Assembly: GCA_009923125.1 (NCBI GenBank)
Contig: RFUD01000002.1
Span: forward strand, 1 to 22,969
DNA: 22,969 bases
Reading direction: 5' to 3'
Source of the DNA: Planctomycetia bacterium
GTDB taxonomy: Bacteria > Planctomycetota > Planctomycetia > Pirellulales > UBA1268
Below, piece by piece: positions 11,982-21,300 of the stretch. The position numbers and the translations under genes are program-made. How positions within the stretch are numbered: position 1 is the first letter of the stretch; each line of letters opens with the position of its first letter. The notes below the pieces were generated by a model. It saw only the letters and a program-made list of their open reading frames with translations. It ran no database searches and was not told where the DNA came from.

Positions 11982-13487
11982 ATGCGGGGCAAGCAGGGCG
12001 GCGGTGTGGCGGCGGACGGTCGGCTCTCGTTCACCGGCTGGCTGGTGTGCGCGATCGCGGCGATCGGGTTCGCGTTCGACATCTACGAACTCCTGATGCT
12101 GCCGCTGATCATCAAGCCGGCGATCCAGGAGCTTTCCAAGCCGGAGGTCGCGGGCCTCGTGGCGGGCGGCATGTCGCAGGCCGATGCGACGGCGCTGTGG
12201 GTGCCGGGCGGCAGGAACTATGTGGGCTGGGCGCGGACGCTGTTCTTCGTGCCGGCGATCGCGGGCGGCGTGTTCGGCCTGCTCGGCGGCTATCTCACCG
12301 ATCTCCTCGGGCGCCGCCGCGTGCTCACGTTCAGCATCCTGCTGTATGCCTTCGCGGCGCTCGCCGCCGGCTTCGCCACGTCGCTGCCCCAGCTGCTCTT
12401 CTGCCGGTGCCTCGTGTTCATCGGCGTGTGCGTGGAGTTCGTGGCGGCGGTGGCGTGGCTCGCCGAGCTGTTCCCCGACCGCGACGAGCGCGAGCGGGCC
12501 CTCGGCTGGACGCAGGCGTTTTCATCGCTTGGCGGTCTGCTTGTGGGCACGGCCAACATCCTCGCCGCCCGCTTCGCCGACATCCTGCCGGCCATCCACG
12601 GCGGCCACGACGCCTGGCGCTACACGCTGATCTCCGGCGTGATCCCGGCGCTGCCGCTGATCCTCATCCGGCCGTTCCTCCCCGAAAGCCCCGTGTGGGC
12701 CGAGAAAAAGGCGGCCGGCACGCTCAAGCGGCCGAGCATCCGCGAGCTCTTCAGCCCGGCGCTCGTCCGCACGACGGTGCTCACGACGCTCGTCTTTGCC
12801 GCGAGCTACGGGATTGCGTTCGGCGCGATCCAGCAGCTGCCGCAGATCCTCGGCGGCCCGAAGGGGCATGCCGCGATCTTGCAGACGGCAAAAGCGGCGC
12901 AAGCCGAGGCCGTCGCCGCCGCGGAGCAGGCGGGCAAGCCCGCGTTGCCAGCCGGCAAGCTCAAGAGCATCGCGGGCAACGCCACCGACGAGGCGGTGGC
13001 GGGCGTGACGATCTTCCAGGAGGTGGGCGGCCTCGTGGGCCGCGTGCTTTTGGCGTGGGCCGCGCTCCGGGTTCTCAGCCGGCGGGCGCTCCTGCGGATC
13101 TTCCAGATTCCGGCGCTCGTCGTGGTGCCGGCCCTCTTCTGGTGGATCTCCACGCAGCTTGCGCATGCCGACTCGCTGCCCTGGATCAAGGCGGGCATCT
13201 TCGTGGCCGGCCTGCTCACGGTGGCCCAGTTCAGCTTCTGGGGCAACTACATCCCGCACGTCTTCCCGACGCACCTGCGCGGCACGGGCGAGAGCTTCGC
13301 GGCGAACATCGGCGGCCGCGTGCTCGGCACGGCGGCGGCCTGGCTCACGCTCACGTTCTCGGCCGCCACGCCCCCCGACCCCGTGCGGATCGCCGTGGTG
13401 GGCGCGATCGTGGCCGGTCTGTATGCCCTCGTGGGCGTGATCCTCACGCAGTGGCTGCCTGAGCCCGACGCCTCGCTCGAGCACTGA
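11982..13487 (+). CDS. major facilitator superfamily transporter
   Basis: A 501-residue inner-membrane carrier of the sugar/acid-porter branch. The ATG at 11982 (MRGKQGGGV) is chosen over a GTG at 11955 because GGAGG precedes it. Helix 1 (GWLVCAIAAIGFAFDIYELL) ends in the Asp-rich turn common in metabolite:H+ symporters. The MFS loop motif is GGYLTDLLGRRRVL between helices 2 and 3, and the 5-6 region has WLAELFPDRDERERALG. A central hydrophilic segment follows helix 6, and a ~55-residue soluble insertion (LGGPKGHAAILQTAKAAQAE to KSIAGNATDEAVAG) interrupts the second half. It ends in LTQWLPEPDASLEH. The substrate cannot be told from sequence. Confidence 0.88.
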   Translation: MRGKQGGGVAADGRLSFTGWLVCAIAAIGFAFDIYELLMLPLIIKPAIQELSKPEVAGLVAGGMSQADATALWVPGGRNYVGWARTLFFVPAIAGGVFGLLGGYLTDLLGRRRVLTFSILLYAFAALAAGFATSLPQLLFCRCLVFIGVCVEFVAAVAWLAELFPDRDERERALGWTQAFSSLGGLLVGTANILAARFADILPAIHGGHDAWRYTLISGVIPALPLILIRPFLPESPVWAEKKAAGTLKRPSIRELFSPALVRTTVLTTLVFAASYGIAFGAIQQLPQILGGPKGHAAILQTAKAAQAEAVAAAEQAGKPALPAGKLKSIAGNATDEAVAGVTIFQEVGGLVGRVLLAWAALRVLSRRALLRIFQIPALVVVPALFWWISTQLAHADSLPWIKAGIFVAGLLTVAQFSFWGNYIPHVFPTHLRGTGESFAANIGGRVLGTAAAWLTLTFSAATPPDPVRIAVVGAIVAGLYALVGVILTQWLPEPDASLEH

Positions 13488-13538
13488 TGACGACAGGCTG
13501 CGGCCCGTCGATCACAGGTCCGGCATTCGTGGGCGGCA

Positions 13539-14798
13539 TCAGTCGGATGTGACGGGCGGCTGCGACGAGCGGCCGACGTCGAGGCAGATGAGCGTGGTGT
13601 CGTCGCGAAGGTAGAGCCTCCCCGCCGCGAGGGCGGGGAGGGCCCGCACCGTGCCGGTGAGCGGCCGGGCACGCGCGTGGATCGAGACGCCCGCCGGGGT
13701 CGCGGTCATGAGCACGAGTTCGCCGTCGGTCTTCGCGGCGAGCAGTTTGCCGTCGGCGGCGAGGAGCGTGCCGTAGCCGAAGTTCGCCTCGCGCCACGTC
13801 GCGCGGCCGGTGCCGAGATCGACGCACACCAGATCGGCCGGAGGCACGTCGTCGCGGCCGTCGATGCACCAGGCGTGCCCGCCGCCGGCGATCGGCGTGC
13901 AGTATTGCGTGGCGAGCGCGTCGCCCCCCTCCCAGCGTTTCGTGAAGCCTGTCGCGTCGAACGACGCGCACACCGAGCCGATGCCGTATGACGCCGTGAT
14001 GAGCAGCCGGCCGTCGGTCAGGATGACCGGCGTGGCGGCGTTCACCGTCGGCCCGCGCTGGCCGAAGGGAAACCGCCAGCGAACGTTGCCCGACGCGGGG
14101 TCGAGGAGCAGGCAGGCGTAGCGTGTCACCATGAGCACGTGGGGCGTGCCGGCGAGCGTGACGGCGACGGGGGCGGCGTAGCTCGCCGGTTCGGCGGTTT
14201 GGGTCCACACGGTGTCGCCGGTCGCCAGGGAGAACGCCACGATCCCCGCGTCGGCCCGGGAGCCGCCCACGTTCACGATCACGTGACCGGCCACGACCAG
14301 GGGCGTCGAGCCGGCCCCGAAGTAGCCCTCGGGCGCGCGGAAGTCGCGATGCGTGTCGCGGAGCCAGAGCCGCCTGCCCGTGGCGGCATCCACGCAGCGG
14401 AGCATGCCCTGCGGGCCGAACGCGACCACGCGGCCGTCGTGGACGAGCGGCACGCAGAGCGGGCCGTCGCCGCCGCCCACCTGCGGCGCGAACGACGTCG
14501 GATGGGCGTCGGTCCAGCGCGACTCGCCCGTGGCGGCATCGAGCGACTCGAGCACCTCGGCGTCGGAGACGCGGTGGAAGAGCAGCACGCGGCCGCCGGC
14601 CACGGCCACGCCCGCATCGCCACGGCCCACGGGCTTCGACCATGCCGCGCGCGGTCCGGCGGGCGGCCAGGCGTCGGCCAGCCGCTCGTCGTCGGCGGCC
14701 ACGCCGTTGCGGGCCGGCCCCAGGATCTGCGGCCACTCTCCGGCGCGGCCCACGGCCGTCGCCCACAGCATCACGGCGATGCAGGCTGCCGGTCTCAT
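13539..14798 (-). CDS. secreted PQQ-like beta-propeller protein
   Basis: A 419-residue exported protein with quinoprotein-like repeats. The signal peptide (MRPAACIAVMLWATAVGRAG) is followed by WPQILGPARNG, the usual opening of planctomycete PQQ-binding-like proteins. Blades recur with the pattern of an Asp or Ser, Ala-Thr-Gly and Trp: LDAATGESRW, VDAATGRRLWLRD, SLATGDTVWTQ, LDPASGNVRWRF, VDLGTGRATWRE. Such folds serve either as dehydrogenases or as protein scaffolds (BamB-like). No Ca2+/PQQ site could be confirmed, so an enzymatic role is not claimed. Its ATG overlaps the stop of the DUF454 gene (ATGA), so the two are co-translated. It converges on the MFS gene. Confidence 0.85.
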   Translation of the reverse strand: MRPAACIAVMLWATAVGRAGEWPQILGPARNGVAADDERLADAWPPAGPRAAWSKPVGRGDAGVAVAGGRVLLFHRVSDAEVLESLDAATGESRWTDAHPTSFAPQVGGGDGPLCVPLVHDGRVVAFGPQGMLRCVDAATGRRLWLRDTHRDFRAPEGYFGAGSTPLVVAGHVIVNVGGSRADAGIVAFSLATGDTVWTQTAEPASYAAPVAVTLAGTPHVLMVTRYACLLLDPASGNVRWRFPFGQRGPTVNAATPVILTDGRLLITASYGIGSVCASFDATGFTKRWEGGDALATQYCTPIAGGGHAWCIDGRDDVPPADLVCVDLGTGRATWREANFGYGTLLAADGKLLAAKTDGELVLMTATPAGVSIHARARPLTGTVRALPALAAGRLYLRDDTTLICLDVGRSSQPPVTSD

Positions 14799-15220
14799 TC
14801 GACGAGCGTGCGCGGAGCCCGCGGCGCGTCGTCGGGCAGCGTGGGCACGGTCCAGATCACGTACAGACCGCAGGCGACGAGCCCGAGCGTCGCGTACCGC
14901 AGCCACCACGGCAGGCTGTTGAGCACCAGGCTCGTCGCCACCACGGCGGCCACCATCATCACGGTCCGATACTTCACGCTCCTGCGGATGCCGTGGTAGT
15001 GCTGCCAGTCGTCGAGCGTCGGCCCGAACCACTTCGAGCGATGGAGCCAGGCATGGATCCGCGGCGAGCCTCGGTAGAAGCACCAGCTCGCCAGCAACAG
15101 GAAGGGCGTGGTCGGGAGCAGCGGCAGCACCGAGCCAAGCACGGCGAGCCCCACGCAGACCCAGCCGCCGGCGACGTACAGGAAGCTCTTCAGCGGATCG
15201 GTGGTGGGCTTCAGATCCAT
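14795..15220 (-). CDS. DUF454 (YbaN-like) inner-membrane protein
   Basis: A 141-residue membrane protein of the DUF454/YbaN family, function unknown. The diagnostic block is GSVLPLLPTTPFLLLASWCF followed by YRGSPRIHAWLHRSKWFGP and the Asp-Trp-rich stretch DDWQHYHGIRR. Transmembrane helices are at about residues 10-45 (hairpin) and 78-120 (VMMVAAVVATSLVLNSL and the second helix ending YVIWTVP). The ATG at 15220 is preferred over a GTG at 15241, although neither has a clear ribosome binding site. It is first in a two-gene unit with the beta-propeller gene and diverges from the aldolase gene. Confidence 0.9.
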   Translation of the reverse strand: MDLKPTTDPLKSFLYVAGGWVCVGLAVLGSVLPLLPTTPFLLLASWCFYRGSPRIHAWLHRSKWFGPTLDDWQHYHGIRRSVKYRTVMMVAAVVATSLVLNSLPWWLRYATLGLVACGLYVIWTVPTLPDDAPRAPRTLVE

Positions 15221-15282
15221 ACGGGCGACGGCCGGTGGCACGGGTGTCCGAGCATCGTATCACGGGCATCCCGGGGCGGCGT

Positions 15283-15311
15283 TTGTGCGAAAAACCGGGA
15301 GTTCATATGCT
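15283..15311 (+). promoter_or_regulatory. sigma70-type promoter for the aldolase gene
   Basis: TTGTGC (15283-15288), 17 bases, TATGCT (15306-15311). The predicted leader is about 53 bases and contains GAGGAG before the ATG at 15371. Confidence 0.55.
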
Positions 15312-15370
15312 TTCCGCCGGTCCACCATCCCGCTGCTCGATATCCCGCCTTCGCCTGAGGAGTTTCGTTC

Positions 15371-16411
15371 ATGCCGCTCGTCCCCATGCGGATCCTGCTC
15401 GACCACGCCGCTGAGCACCACTACGGCCTGGCCGCCTTCAACGTCAACAACATGGAGCAGATCCAGTCGATCATGGAGGCGGCGAAGGAGACCGATTCTC
15501 CCGTCATCATCCAGGCCTCCCGGGGTGCCCGCAGCTACAGCCAGGACAACTACCTGCGGCACCTGATGCTCGCCGCGGCGGAGCTGTACCCCGCCATTCC
15601 GATCGCCATGCATCAGGATCACGGCAACTCCCCCGCCACCTGCCAGAGCGCGATCGACCACGGCTTCACGAGCGTGATGATGGACGGCTCGCTGAAGGAC
15701 GACGGCAAGACGCCGGCCGACTTCGACTACAACGTGAAGGTCACGCGGGAGGTCGTGCAGTCGGCGCACCGGCAGGGCGTGTCGGTGGAGGGCGAGCTCG
15801 GCTGTCTCGGTTCGCTCGAGAGCGGCGAGGGCGAAGCCGAGGACGGGCATGGCGCCAGCGGGAAGTTGTCGCACGACCAGCTGCTCACCGATCCCGACGA
15901 GGCGGCCCGGTTCGTGGCGGCGACCGGCGTCGATGCGCTGGCCGTGGCGATCGGCACGAGCCACGGCGCCTACAAGTTCACCCGCAAGCCCGACGGCGAG
16001 GTGCTCGCGATGAAGCGGATCGAGGAGATTCATGCGAAGCTCCCCAACTGCCACCTCGTGATGCACGGCTCGTCGAGCGTGCCGCAGGAACTGCAGGACG
16101 TCATCAACAAGTACGGTGGCAGGATGCCGCAGACCTGGGGCGTGCCCGTGGAGGAAATCCAGCGGGGCATCAAGCACGGCGTGCGGAAGATCAACGTCGA
16201 TACCGACTGCCGCATGGCGATCACCGGGGCGGTCCGCAAGGTGCTCTTCGAGCACCCCGAGAAGTTCGACCCGCGTGACTTCCTGAAGCCCTCCCGCGAG
16301 GCGATGAAGAAGGTGTGCGCCGAGCGCATGGTGCAATTCGGTCAGGCCGGCAACGCCGGCAAGGTGAAGTGCATCTCGCTGGCAGAAATGGCTGCGAAAT
16401 ACACGCGCTGA
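15371..16411 (+). CDS. fba: fructose-bisphosphate aldolase class II
   Basis: Zinc-dependent aldolase interconverting fructose 1,6-bisphosphate with dihydroxyacetone phosphate and glyceraldehyde 3-phosphate, in glycolysis and gluconeogenesis. The 346-residue length and sequence fit the class II CbbA/Calvin-type subgroup. Key residues read directly: Asp83 and His84 in AMHQDHGNS, Glu142 in VEGELGCLG, His198 in GTSHGAYKF and His232 in VMHGSSSVP, matching catalytic and Zn ligand positions; the phosphate-binding NVDTD follows near residue 277. GAGGAG before the ATG sets the start. It is monocistronic: its own promoter lies upstream and a palindromic element follows. Confidence 0.95.
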   Translation: MPLVPMRILLDHAAEHHYGLAAFNVNNMEQIQSIMEAAKETDSPVIIQASRGARSYSQDNYLRHLMLAAAELYPAIPIAMHQDHGNSPATCQSAIDHGFTSVMMDGSLKDDGKTPADFDYNVKVTREVVQSAHRQGVSVEGELGCLGSLESGEGEAEDGHGASGKLSHDQLLTDPDEAARFVAATGVDALAVAIGTSHGAYKFTRKPDGEVLAMKRIEEIHAKLPNCHLVMHGSSSVPQELQDVINKYGGRMPQTWGVPVEEIQRGIKHGVRKINVDTDCRMAITGAVRKVLFEHPEKFDPRDFLKPSREAMKKVCAERMVQFGQAGNAGKVKCISLAEMAAKYTR

Positions 16412-16448
16412 TTCACGCCAAGTCGCCCGCTCCGTTTTCAGTTGAGGA

Positions 16449-16589
16449 GGCTTCGGGCTCCCCGCATCCCGGGAGCCGGCGTAGCTGACCAGCGCAGGCA
16501 GGATGCCGGAGCGCAGGCAGGTCCGAGCGAGTGGAGCCCAGGATGGGCGCAGCGAGCGTCCGGCGATGGGATATGGGGAGCCCGAAGCC
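16449..16589. repeat. 141-base palindromic element
   Basis: Arms 16449-16470 and 16568-16589 are inverted copies, 20 of 22 bases matching, including a perfect 15-base run GGCTTCGGGCTCCCC. Nested inside are GCCGGA (16505-16510) with TCCGGC (16559-16564), and a 12-base direct repeat AGCGCAGGCAGG (16491-16502, 16510-16521). No reading frame is supported. It may be a REP/MITE-like element or a structured RNA; it could also end aldolase transcription. Confidence 0.7.
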
Positions 16590-16614
16590 GGTCCCACGAG
16601 GCGGGAAAGCTGCA

Positions 16615-16644
16615 TTGCGGCGGGTTGCCCAGTCGCCCTATAGT
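16615..16644 (+). promoter_or_regulatory. sigma70-type promoter for the Kdo/LPS operon
   Basis: TTGCGG (16615-16620), 18 bases, TATAGT (16639-16644). Only ten bases separate the -10 element from the ATG at 16655 and no ribosome binding site is present, so the transcript would be leaderless or nearly so. Confidence 0.5.
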
Positions 16645-16654
16645 CCCGCCCCCC

Positions 16655-17704
16655 ATGGACGCCCCTCGCCCCTCCGCCGATCCGACGGACGCCGACCTCG
16701 TCGCGCATGGCCGCGAGATCCTGCGCGCCGAGGGAGAGGCGATCCTGGAGTCGGCCGCGGGCCTCGACGCCGCATTCGCCCGCGCGGTGCGGGCCGTCGC
16801 CGACTGCACCGGCAGCGTGGTCGTCACCGGGATCGGCAAGGCGGGCCTCGTGGCCCGGAAGATCTCCGCGACGCTCGCCTCCACCGGCACGCCAAGCCAC
16901 TTTCTGCATCCGGCCGAGGCGTTGCACGGTGATCTCGGCGCGCTGCGGCGGGACGACGTGGTGCTCGCCCTGTCGCAGTCGGGGGAGACGGAGGAGATCA
17001 CGCGGCTCCTGCCGCACGTCACGGCCCGCCGGATCCGGATCGTGGCGTTCACCGGCTCGGCCCGGAGCACGCTCGGCCGGGCCGCCGACGTGGTCGTGCC
17101 CACCGGCAGCGTGCGCGAGGCCTGCTCACTCGGCCTCGCGCCCAGCACGAGCACGGCGCTCATGCTCGCGCTCGGCGACGCGCTCGCGCTCGTGACGAGC
17201 CGGCTGCGCCGGTTCACCCACGAGGAGTTCGCCGCCCGGCATCCCGGTGGCAGCCTGGGCAGGCAGCTCATGCGGGTGGACGACGCCATGCGGCCGGTCG
17301 CCCAGTGCCGCACCGCCGGTCCGGCCGACACCGTGCGGGCTGTGTTCGCGCGGCCGCTCCCCGCCCGCCGCACCGGTGCGGTGATGATCGTGGATGACGC
17401 GGGCGGGCTCGCGGGCATCTTCACCGACAGCGACCTTGCCCGGCTGTTCGAGCGGCGCAACGACGGCGCGCTCGACGGGCCGATCGGCGGCGTGATGACC
17501 GCGCGGCCCACGACGGTCGTCCTCGGCACCCGGCTCCGCGACGCGCTCGCCCTGCTCGAGGCGCGGCGGTTGAGCGAACTGCCCGTGCTCGACGAGGCCG
17601 GCCGCGTCGTCGGCCTGCTCGACATCGTGGACCTGGTCGGCTTGGTGCCGGCCGAGATGCTCGAACTTCCCGTCACCCCCGGCTCGACGTCCGCCGCGGC
17701 CTAG
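16655..17704 (+). CDS. kdsD: D-arabinose-5-phosphate isomerase
   Basis: Converts ribulose 5-phosphate to arabinose 5-phosphate, the first step to Kdo for lipopolysaccharide. The 349-residue protein has an N-terminal SIS domain (residues ~30-170) with GIGKAGLVARKISATLASTG, LHGDLGALRRDD and LSQSGETEEITRL, and the catalytic-type His in FAARHPGGSLGRQL. Two CBS domains follow (~205-265 and ~275-340), with MIVDDAGGLAGIFTDSDLAR and LPVLDEAGRVVGLLDIVDLV. This architecture is that of KdsD/KpsF. It heads an operon with kdsC (24-base gap) and an LptC/A-like gene, the same order as yrbH-yrbI-yrbK-yhbN in E. coli. Confidence 0.95.
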   Translation: MDAPRPSADPTDADLVAHGREILRAEGEAILESAAGLDAAFARAVRAVADCTGSVVVTGIGKAGLVARKISATLASTGTPSHFLHPAEALHGDLGALRRDDVVLALSQSGETEEITRLLPHVTARRIRIVAFTGSARSTLGRAADVVVPTGSVREACSLGLAPSTSTALMLALGDALALVTSRLRRFTHEEFAARHPGGSLGRQLMRVDDAMRPVAQCRTAGPADTVRAVFARPLPARRTGAVMIVDDAGGLAGIFTDSDLARLFERRNDGALDGPIGGVMTARPTTVVLGTRLRDALALLEARRLSELPVLDEAGRVVGLLDIVDLVGLVPAEMLELPVTPGSTSAAA

Positions 17705-17728
17705 CGGCGACCCGGCTCCGCCATCGTC

Positions 17729-18283
17729 ATGCATACTTCCCCGAACTTCCACGACGGCCTGGGCGACCGCCTCGCCCGGGTGAAACTGCTCCTGCTCGAC
17801 GTCGATGGCGTGCTCACCGCAGGGGGCGTGACCTGGACGAACGAAGGGGTCGAGCAGAAGACGTTTCACATTCGCGACGGCCTCGGCATCCGTCTGTGGC
17901 ACTCGGCCGACGGGCGCACCGGAATCGTCACCGGTCGCGCCAGCCGGCTGGTGCAGCTCAGGGCCGAAGAGCTCGGAATTCCGATCGTCAGGCAGGGTGT
18001 CGAGGACAAGTTCGAGGCGACGGGGTCGATCATCGCCGCGTGCGGCGTGTCATGGGAGGAGACGGCGTTCGTGGGGGACGACCTTCCCGATCTCCCGGTG
18101 ATCGCCCGGTGTGGCGTGGGTGTGGCGGTCGCCGACGCCTGCCCCGAGGTGGTCGAGGCGGCGGCGCTGGTGACGCACAGTCCGGGTGGGCGGGGCGCCG
18201 TCCGCGAGGTGATCGAGCACCTGCTGAAAGCCCGCGGCCGTTGGGAAGAGATCGTCCGTCGCTACCGGCCGACCTCCGCCTGA
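17729..18283 (+). CDS. kdsC: 3-deoxy-D-manno-octulosonate 8-phosphate phosphatase
   Basis: HAD-superfamily phosphatase releasing Kdo from Kdo 8-phosphate. The 184-residue protein lacks a cap domain as KdsC does. The catalytic pair is Asp24 and Asp26 in LLLDVDGVLTAGG, followed by FHIRDGLGIRL, the Thr motif GIVTGRAS, the Lys in QGVEDKFEA and the acidic FVGDDLPDLPVI. The C-terminal GGRGAVREVIEHLL is the KdsC tail that reaches a neighbouring active site in the tetramer. No ribosome binding site is evident before the ATG at 17729. The next gene starts 26 bases downstream. Confidence 0.95.
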   Translation: MHTSPNFHDGLGDRLARVKLLLLDVDGVLTAGGVTWTNEGVEQKTFHIRDGLGIRLWHSADGRTGIVTGRASRLVQLRAEELGIPIVRQGVEDKFEATGSIIAACGVSWEETAFVGDDLPDLPVIARCGVGVAVADACPEVVEAAALVTHSPGGRGAVREVIEHLLKARGRWEEIVRRYRPTSA

Positions 18284-18309
18284 CCGGCGGCCATCCGGAT
18301 TCATCTGCC

Positions 18310-21300
18310 ATGGAACATCGCCTTGGACGCACGCTGCGGGTCTTCCTCGTGGTGCTCGCGGCGGCGGGCTTCTACCGGCTGGCGGTCGTGCCGTGGGTCG
18401 AGCCGCGGGTGAAGGACACGGCGGCCGCGTTGGAGCTCACACCCGAGCAGGCGGCCGCGATCCGGGCCCGGGCCGACAAGCGGCTGGCCGCGCTCGGCGA
18501 CATCTTCCCCGAGGGCTCATGGGAGCGCGAGGAGCCGATCGTGCTCGAGAGCCGGCAGATGCGGCTGCTGTTCAAGCAGTACCATTCGCTCCCCGACGGC
18601 CGTGTGAACCTCGTGCCCTGCACGCTCGTGATGCTGCCGGATCGCAACCGTTCGGCCGACGGCGCCGGCGGCAGGACGCTCGTCCTGCGGGCACCGCAGG
18701 GGGCCGTGCTGGAATTCGACGAGCCACTCGACCTGCGACAGGGGCGGCTGGCGAAACTGGTCGGCGGCAGTCTGCGAGGGCAGGTCACGATCCGAGGGAC
18801 CCCCGCCGATCCGGCCGCCGACGACGAGATCGAGATCGTGACCCGCGACGTCGAGCTGGCGGAACTCGAGATCCGCACGAACGAGCTCGTGCAGTTTCGC
18901 CACGGTCGATCCACGGGCAGCGGCCGCGGACTCGTGGCGGCCCTGCTGCCGAAGGCCGGCTCGGAAGCCGGACGCGCCCAGGGGCCGAACATCGGTGGCG
19001 TCGATTCGATCCGGCTGGACCGGGACGTGCGGATGCGGCTGGAGGGATTCTCCGGCGGTCTGCTGGCGGGGACGGCCCCGCCGTCGACGCAGCCTGTCGG
19101 GCAGGCGGCGGGCGAGCCGCCACCGGTCCTCGTGGCCTGCCGCGGCGCGCTGTGCATGAATGTCTCGGCCCATGTGATCACGTTCGAGGACCATGTCGAG
19201 GTCGAGCGCAGGGCCGCCGACGGCGGCACCGACCAGATCGCCTGCGACCTCCTCGCGATCACGCTGGCCAGGGAGGAGACGGCCGCGGGCGGGCCGGCAT
19301 CGGGCGGGCTGAAGCCGGCGGAAATCCAGGCCCGCGGCACCCCCGTCATCGCCCGCTCCACCGCCGCCGAGCTGGAGGCGCGGGCCGCCCGCCTGGGCTA
19401 CGAGATCGCCACGCGGCGCATCCTTCTCGACGGCGAGGAGCCGGTGTCGCTGGTGGTGCGCGGCAGCGAAATGGAGGCCCGATCGATCGACTACTGCCCC
19501 GGTCCGCCCGGTGACCCCGGGTCCCTGATGGCGGTCGGCCCGGGCTGGCTCAAGGCCCGATCCCCCGGCTCACCGCCGGTGGAGGCCCGGTGGCGCAAGT
19601 GGCTCAGGATGCGACCGGATGGAGACGGTCATGTGGCGTCGCTCGCCGGGGAGGCCGATGTCACGGTGGAGTCGCAGGGCCGCCTGAGCGCCGCCGAACT
19701 CCATCTGTGGCTCGACGTCGTCCGGCAGCCCGAGGCCGCCGCCGGCGGCACGCGGATGACGGGAGGCCCGGATCTCACCGGCGTGAAGCCCACGCGCATG
19801 CTCGCGCGCGGCGTGGTCGAGATCGACACCGAATCGCTCGCCGCCCGCACCGAGCGGATGGAGCTCTGGTTCAAGCACACGGCGGGCGGCGATGTCGCCG
19901 CGGCCGGATTCGGCGCGCCCGCTGCGGCCGGAACTCCCGGCGCGGGGCCTGGCACGGGCCCCGGTGCGGCGAAGGCCCGGCAGCCCGAGGTGCCGACGCG
20001 AGGCAGGCTGCTCGCCACCGGCGGGCTCGTGCGCGGGCTCGTCAGCATGACGCCGGGCGGCAACCAGATCGAGGAGATCTCCCTCGAGAACCAGGTCCAT
20101 CTCGTCGAGGAGCCGCATCGCGCCGCTGCCACCGAACCCGGGCTGAAGATCACCGGCGACCAGTTGCAGCTCTCGCGGCCCACGCGGTTCGACGCCCGTG
20201 CGGTCGTCTCGGGCCGGCCGGCGAAGGTGTGCGGCCGCGGCCTCGATCTCGAGGGGCCGCTCGTCGAGTTCGACCGTGGCCGCAATCGCCTGCTCGTGGA
20301 TGGCGCCGGCACGCTCGGGATGCCGATGACGAATGCGGCGAATGGATTCGAGTCGCTCGGCATGATCGGGGGAGCGGCGGCCGATCCGGCCGGGCCCGCG
20401 CCCGGCCAGCCGGCCGGCCGGCTCCTCGTCACCTGGCAGGGCCGGATGGATTTCGACGGGCTCACCGCCCGCTTCGTCGATCGCGTGGTGACCTCCAGCG
20501 GCGCGACGACGGTGCATGCCGGCTCGCTCGACGTCGTCTTCACCCAGCCGCTCGACTTCAGCGCGGAAGGCATGCAGCGCGGCACACCCCGCACCGACGT
20601 GGCGAGGATCGCCTGCGGCAGCAGCGTCCGGATCGAGAGTCAGTCGGCGGCCGCCGACGGGGCACGGTCGGTCGAACGACTCTTCGTGCGCGATCTCGTG
20701 TTCGACAGGGCGACGGGTGACGTGTCCGGCACCGGGCCCGGCCGGCTGCAGAGCACACGCTTCGGCCAGGGGCCGGCGCTCGCGATGCCCGCGGTCGCCG
20801 CACCGGGGGCCTCCGGCGCCGGGCCACAGCCCGTCCCGCCGCCGCGTCCCGACGAGCTCACGTATCTCGGCGTCGATTTCCAGAAGGGGCTGCGAGGCAA
20901 CATGCACCGTCGGCAGATGGAGTTCCATCAGCGGGTCGAGGCGATCTGGGGCCCGGTGGCCGGCTGGGACGACGTGCTCGACGCCCACGCGCCGGGGGGC
21001 ATGCCGCCACGGTCGGTGGCGATCACCAGCGACGTGCTGGGGGTGGCCCAGGCGCCGCCGGCTCCGGGACAGCGCCGATCCTCGATCGAGCTGATGGCCG
21101 GCGGCAACGTGCTCGTGGAGGGCGAGTCGTTCACGGCGCGGAGCGCCCGGTTGAGCTGGAGCGAGGCGAAGGACCTGCTCGTGTTCGAGGGGGACGGCCG
21201 CAGCGACGCGCAGCTCTTCCGGCAGCTCAAGGTGGGTGCGCCGATGTCGAGTGCGTCGGCGGGGAAGATCCTCTACTGGCGGGCGCTCAATCGGGTGGAC

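Noticed and set aside
11939..13462. A 507-codon plus-strand frame parallel to the MFS gene
   Set aside because: It is Arg/Gly/Ala-rich with no membrane helices, whereas the alternative frame gives a textbook MFS protein.
15260..17017. A 585-codon minus-strand frame
   Set aside because: Antisense to the aldolase with all its catalytic residues, and crosses a palindromic element; shadow frame.
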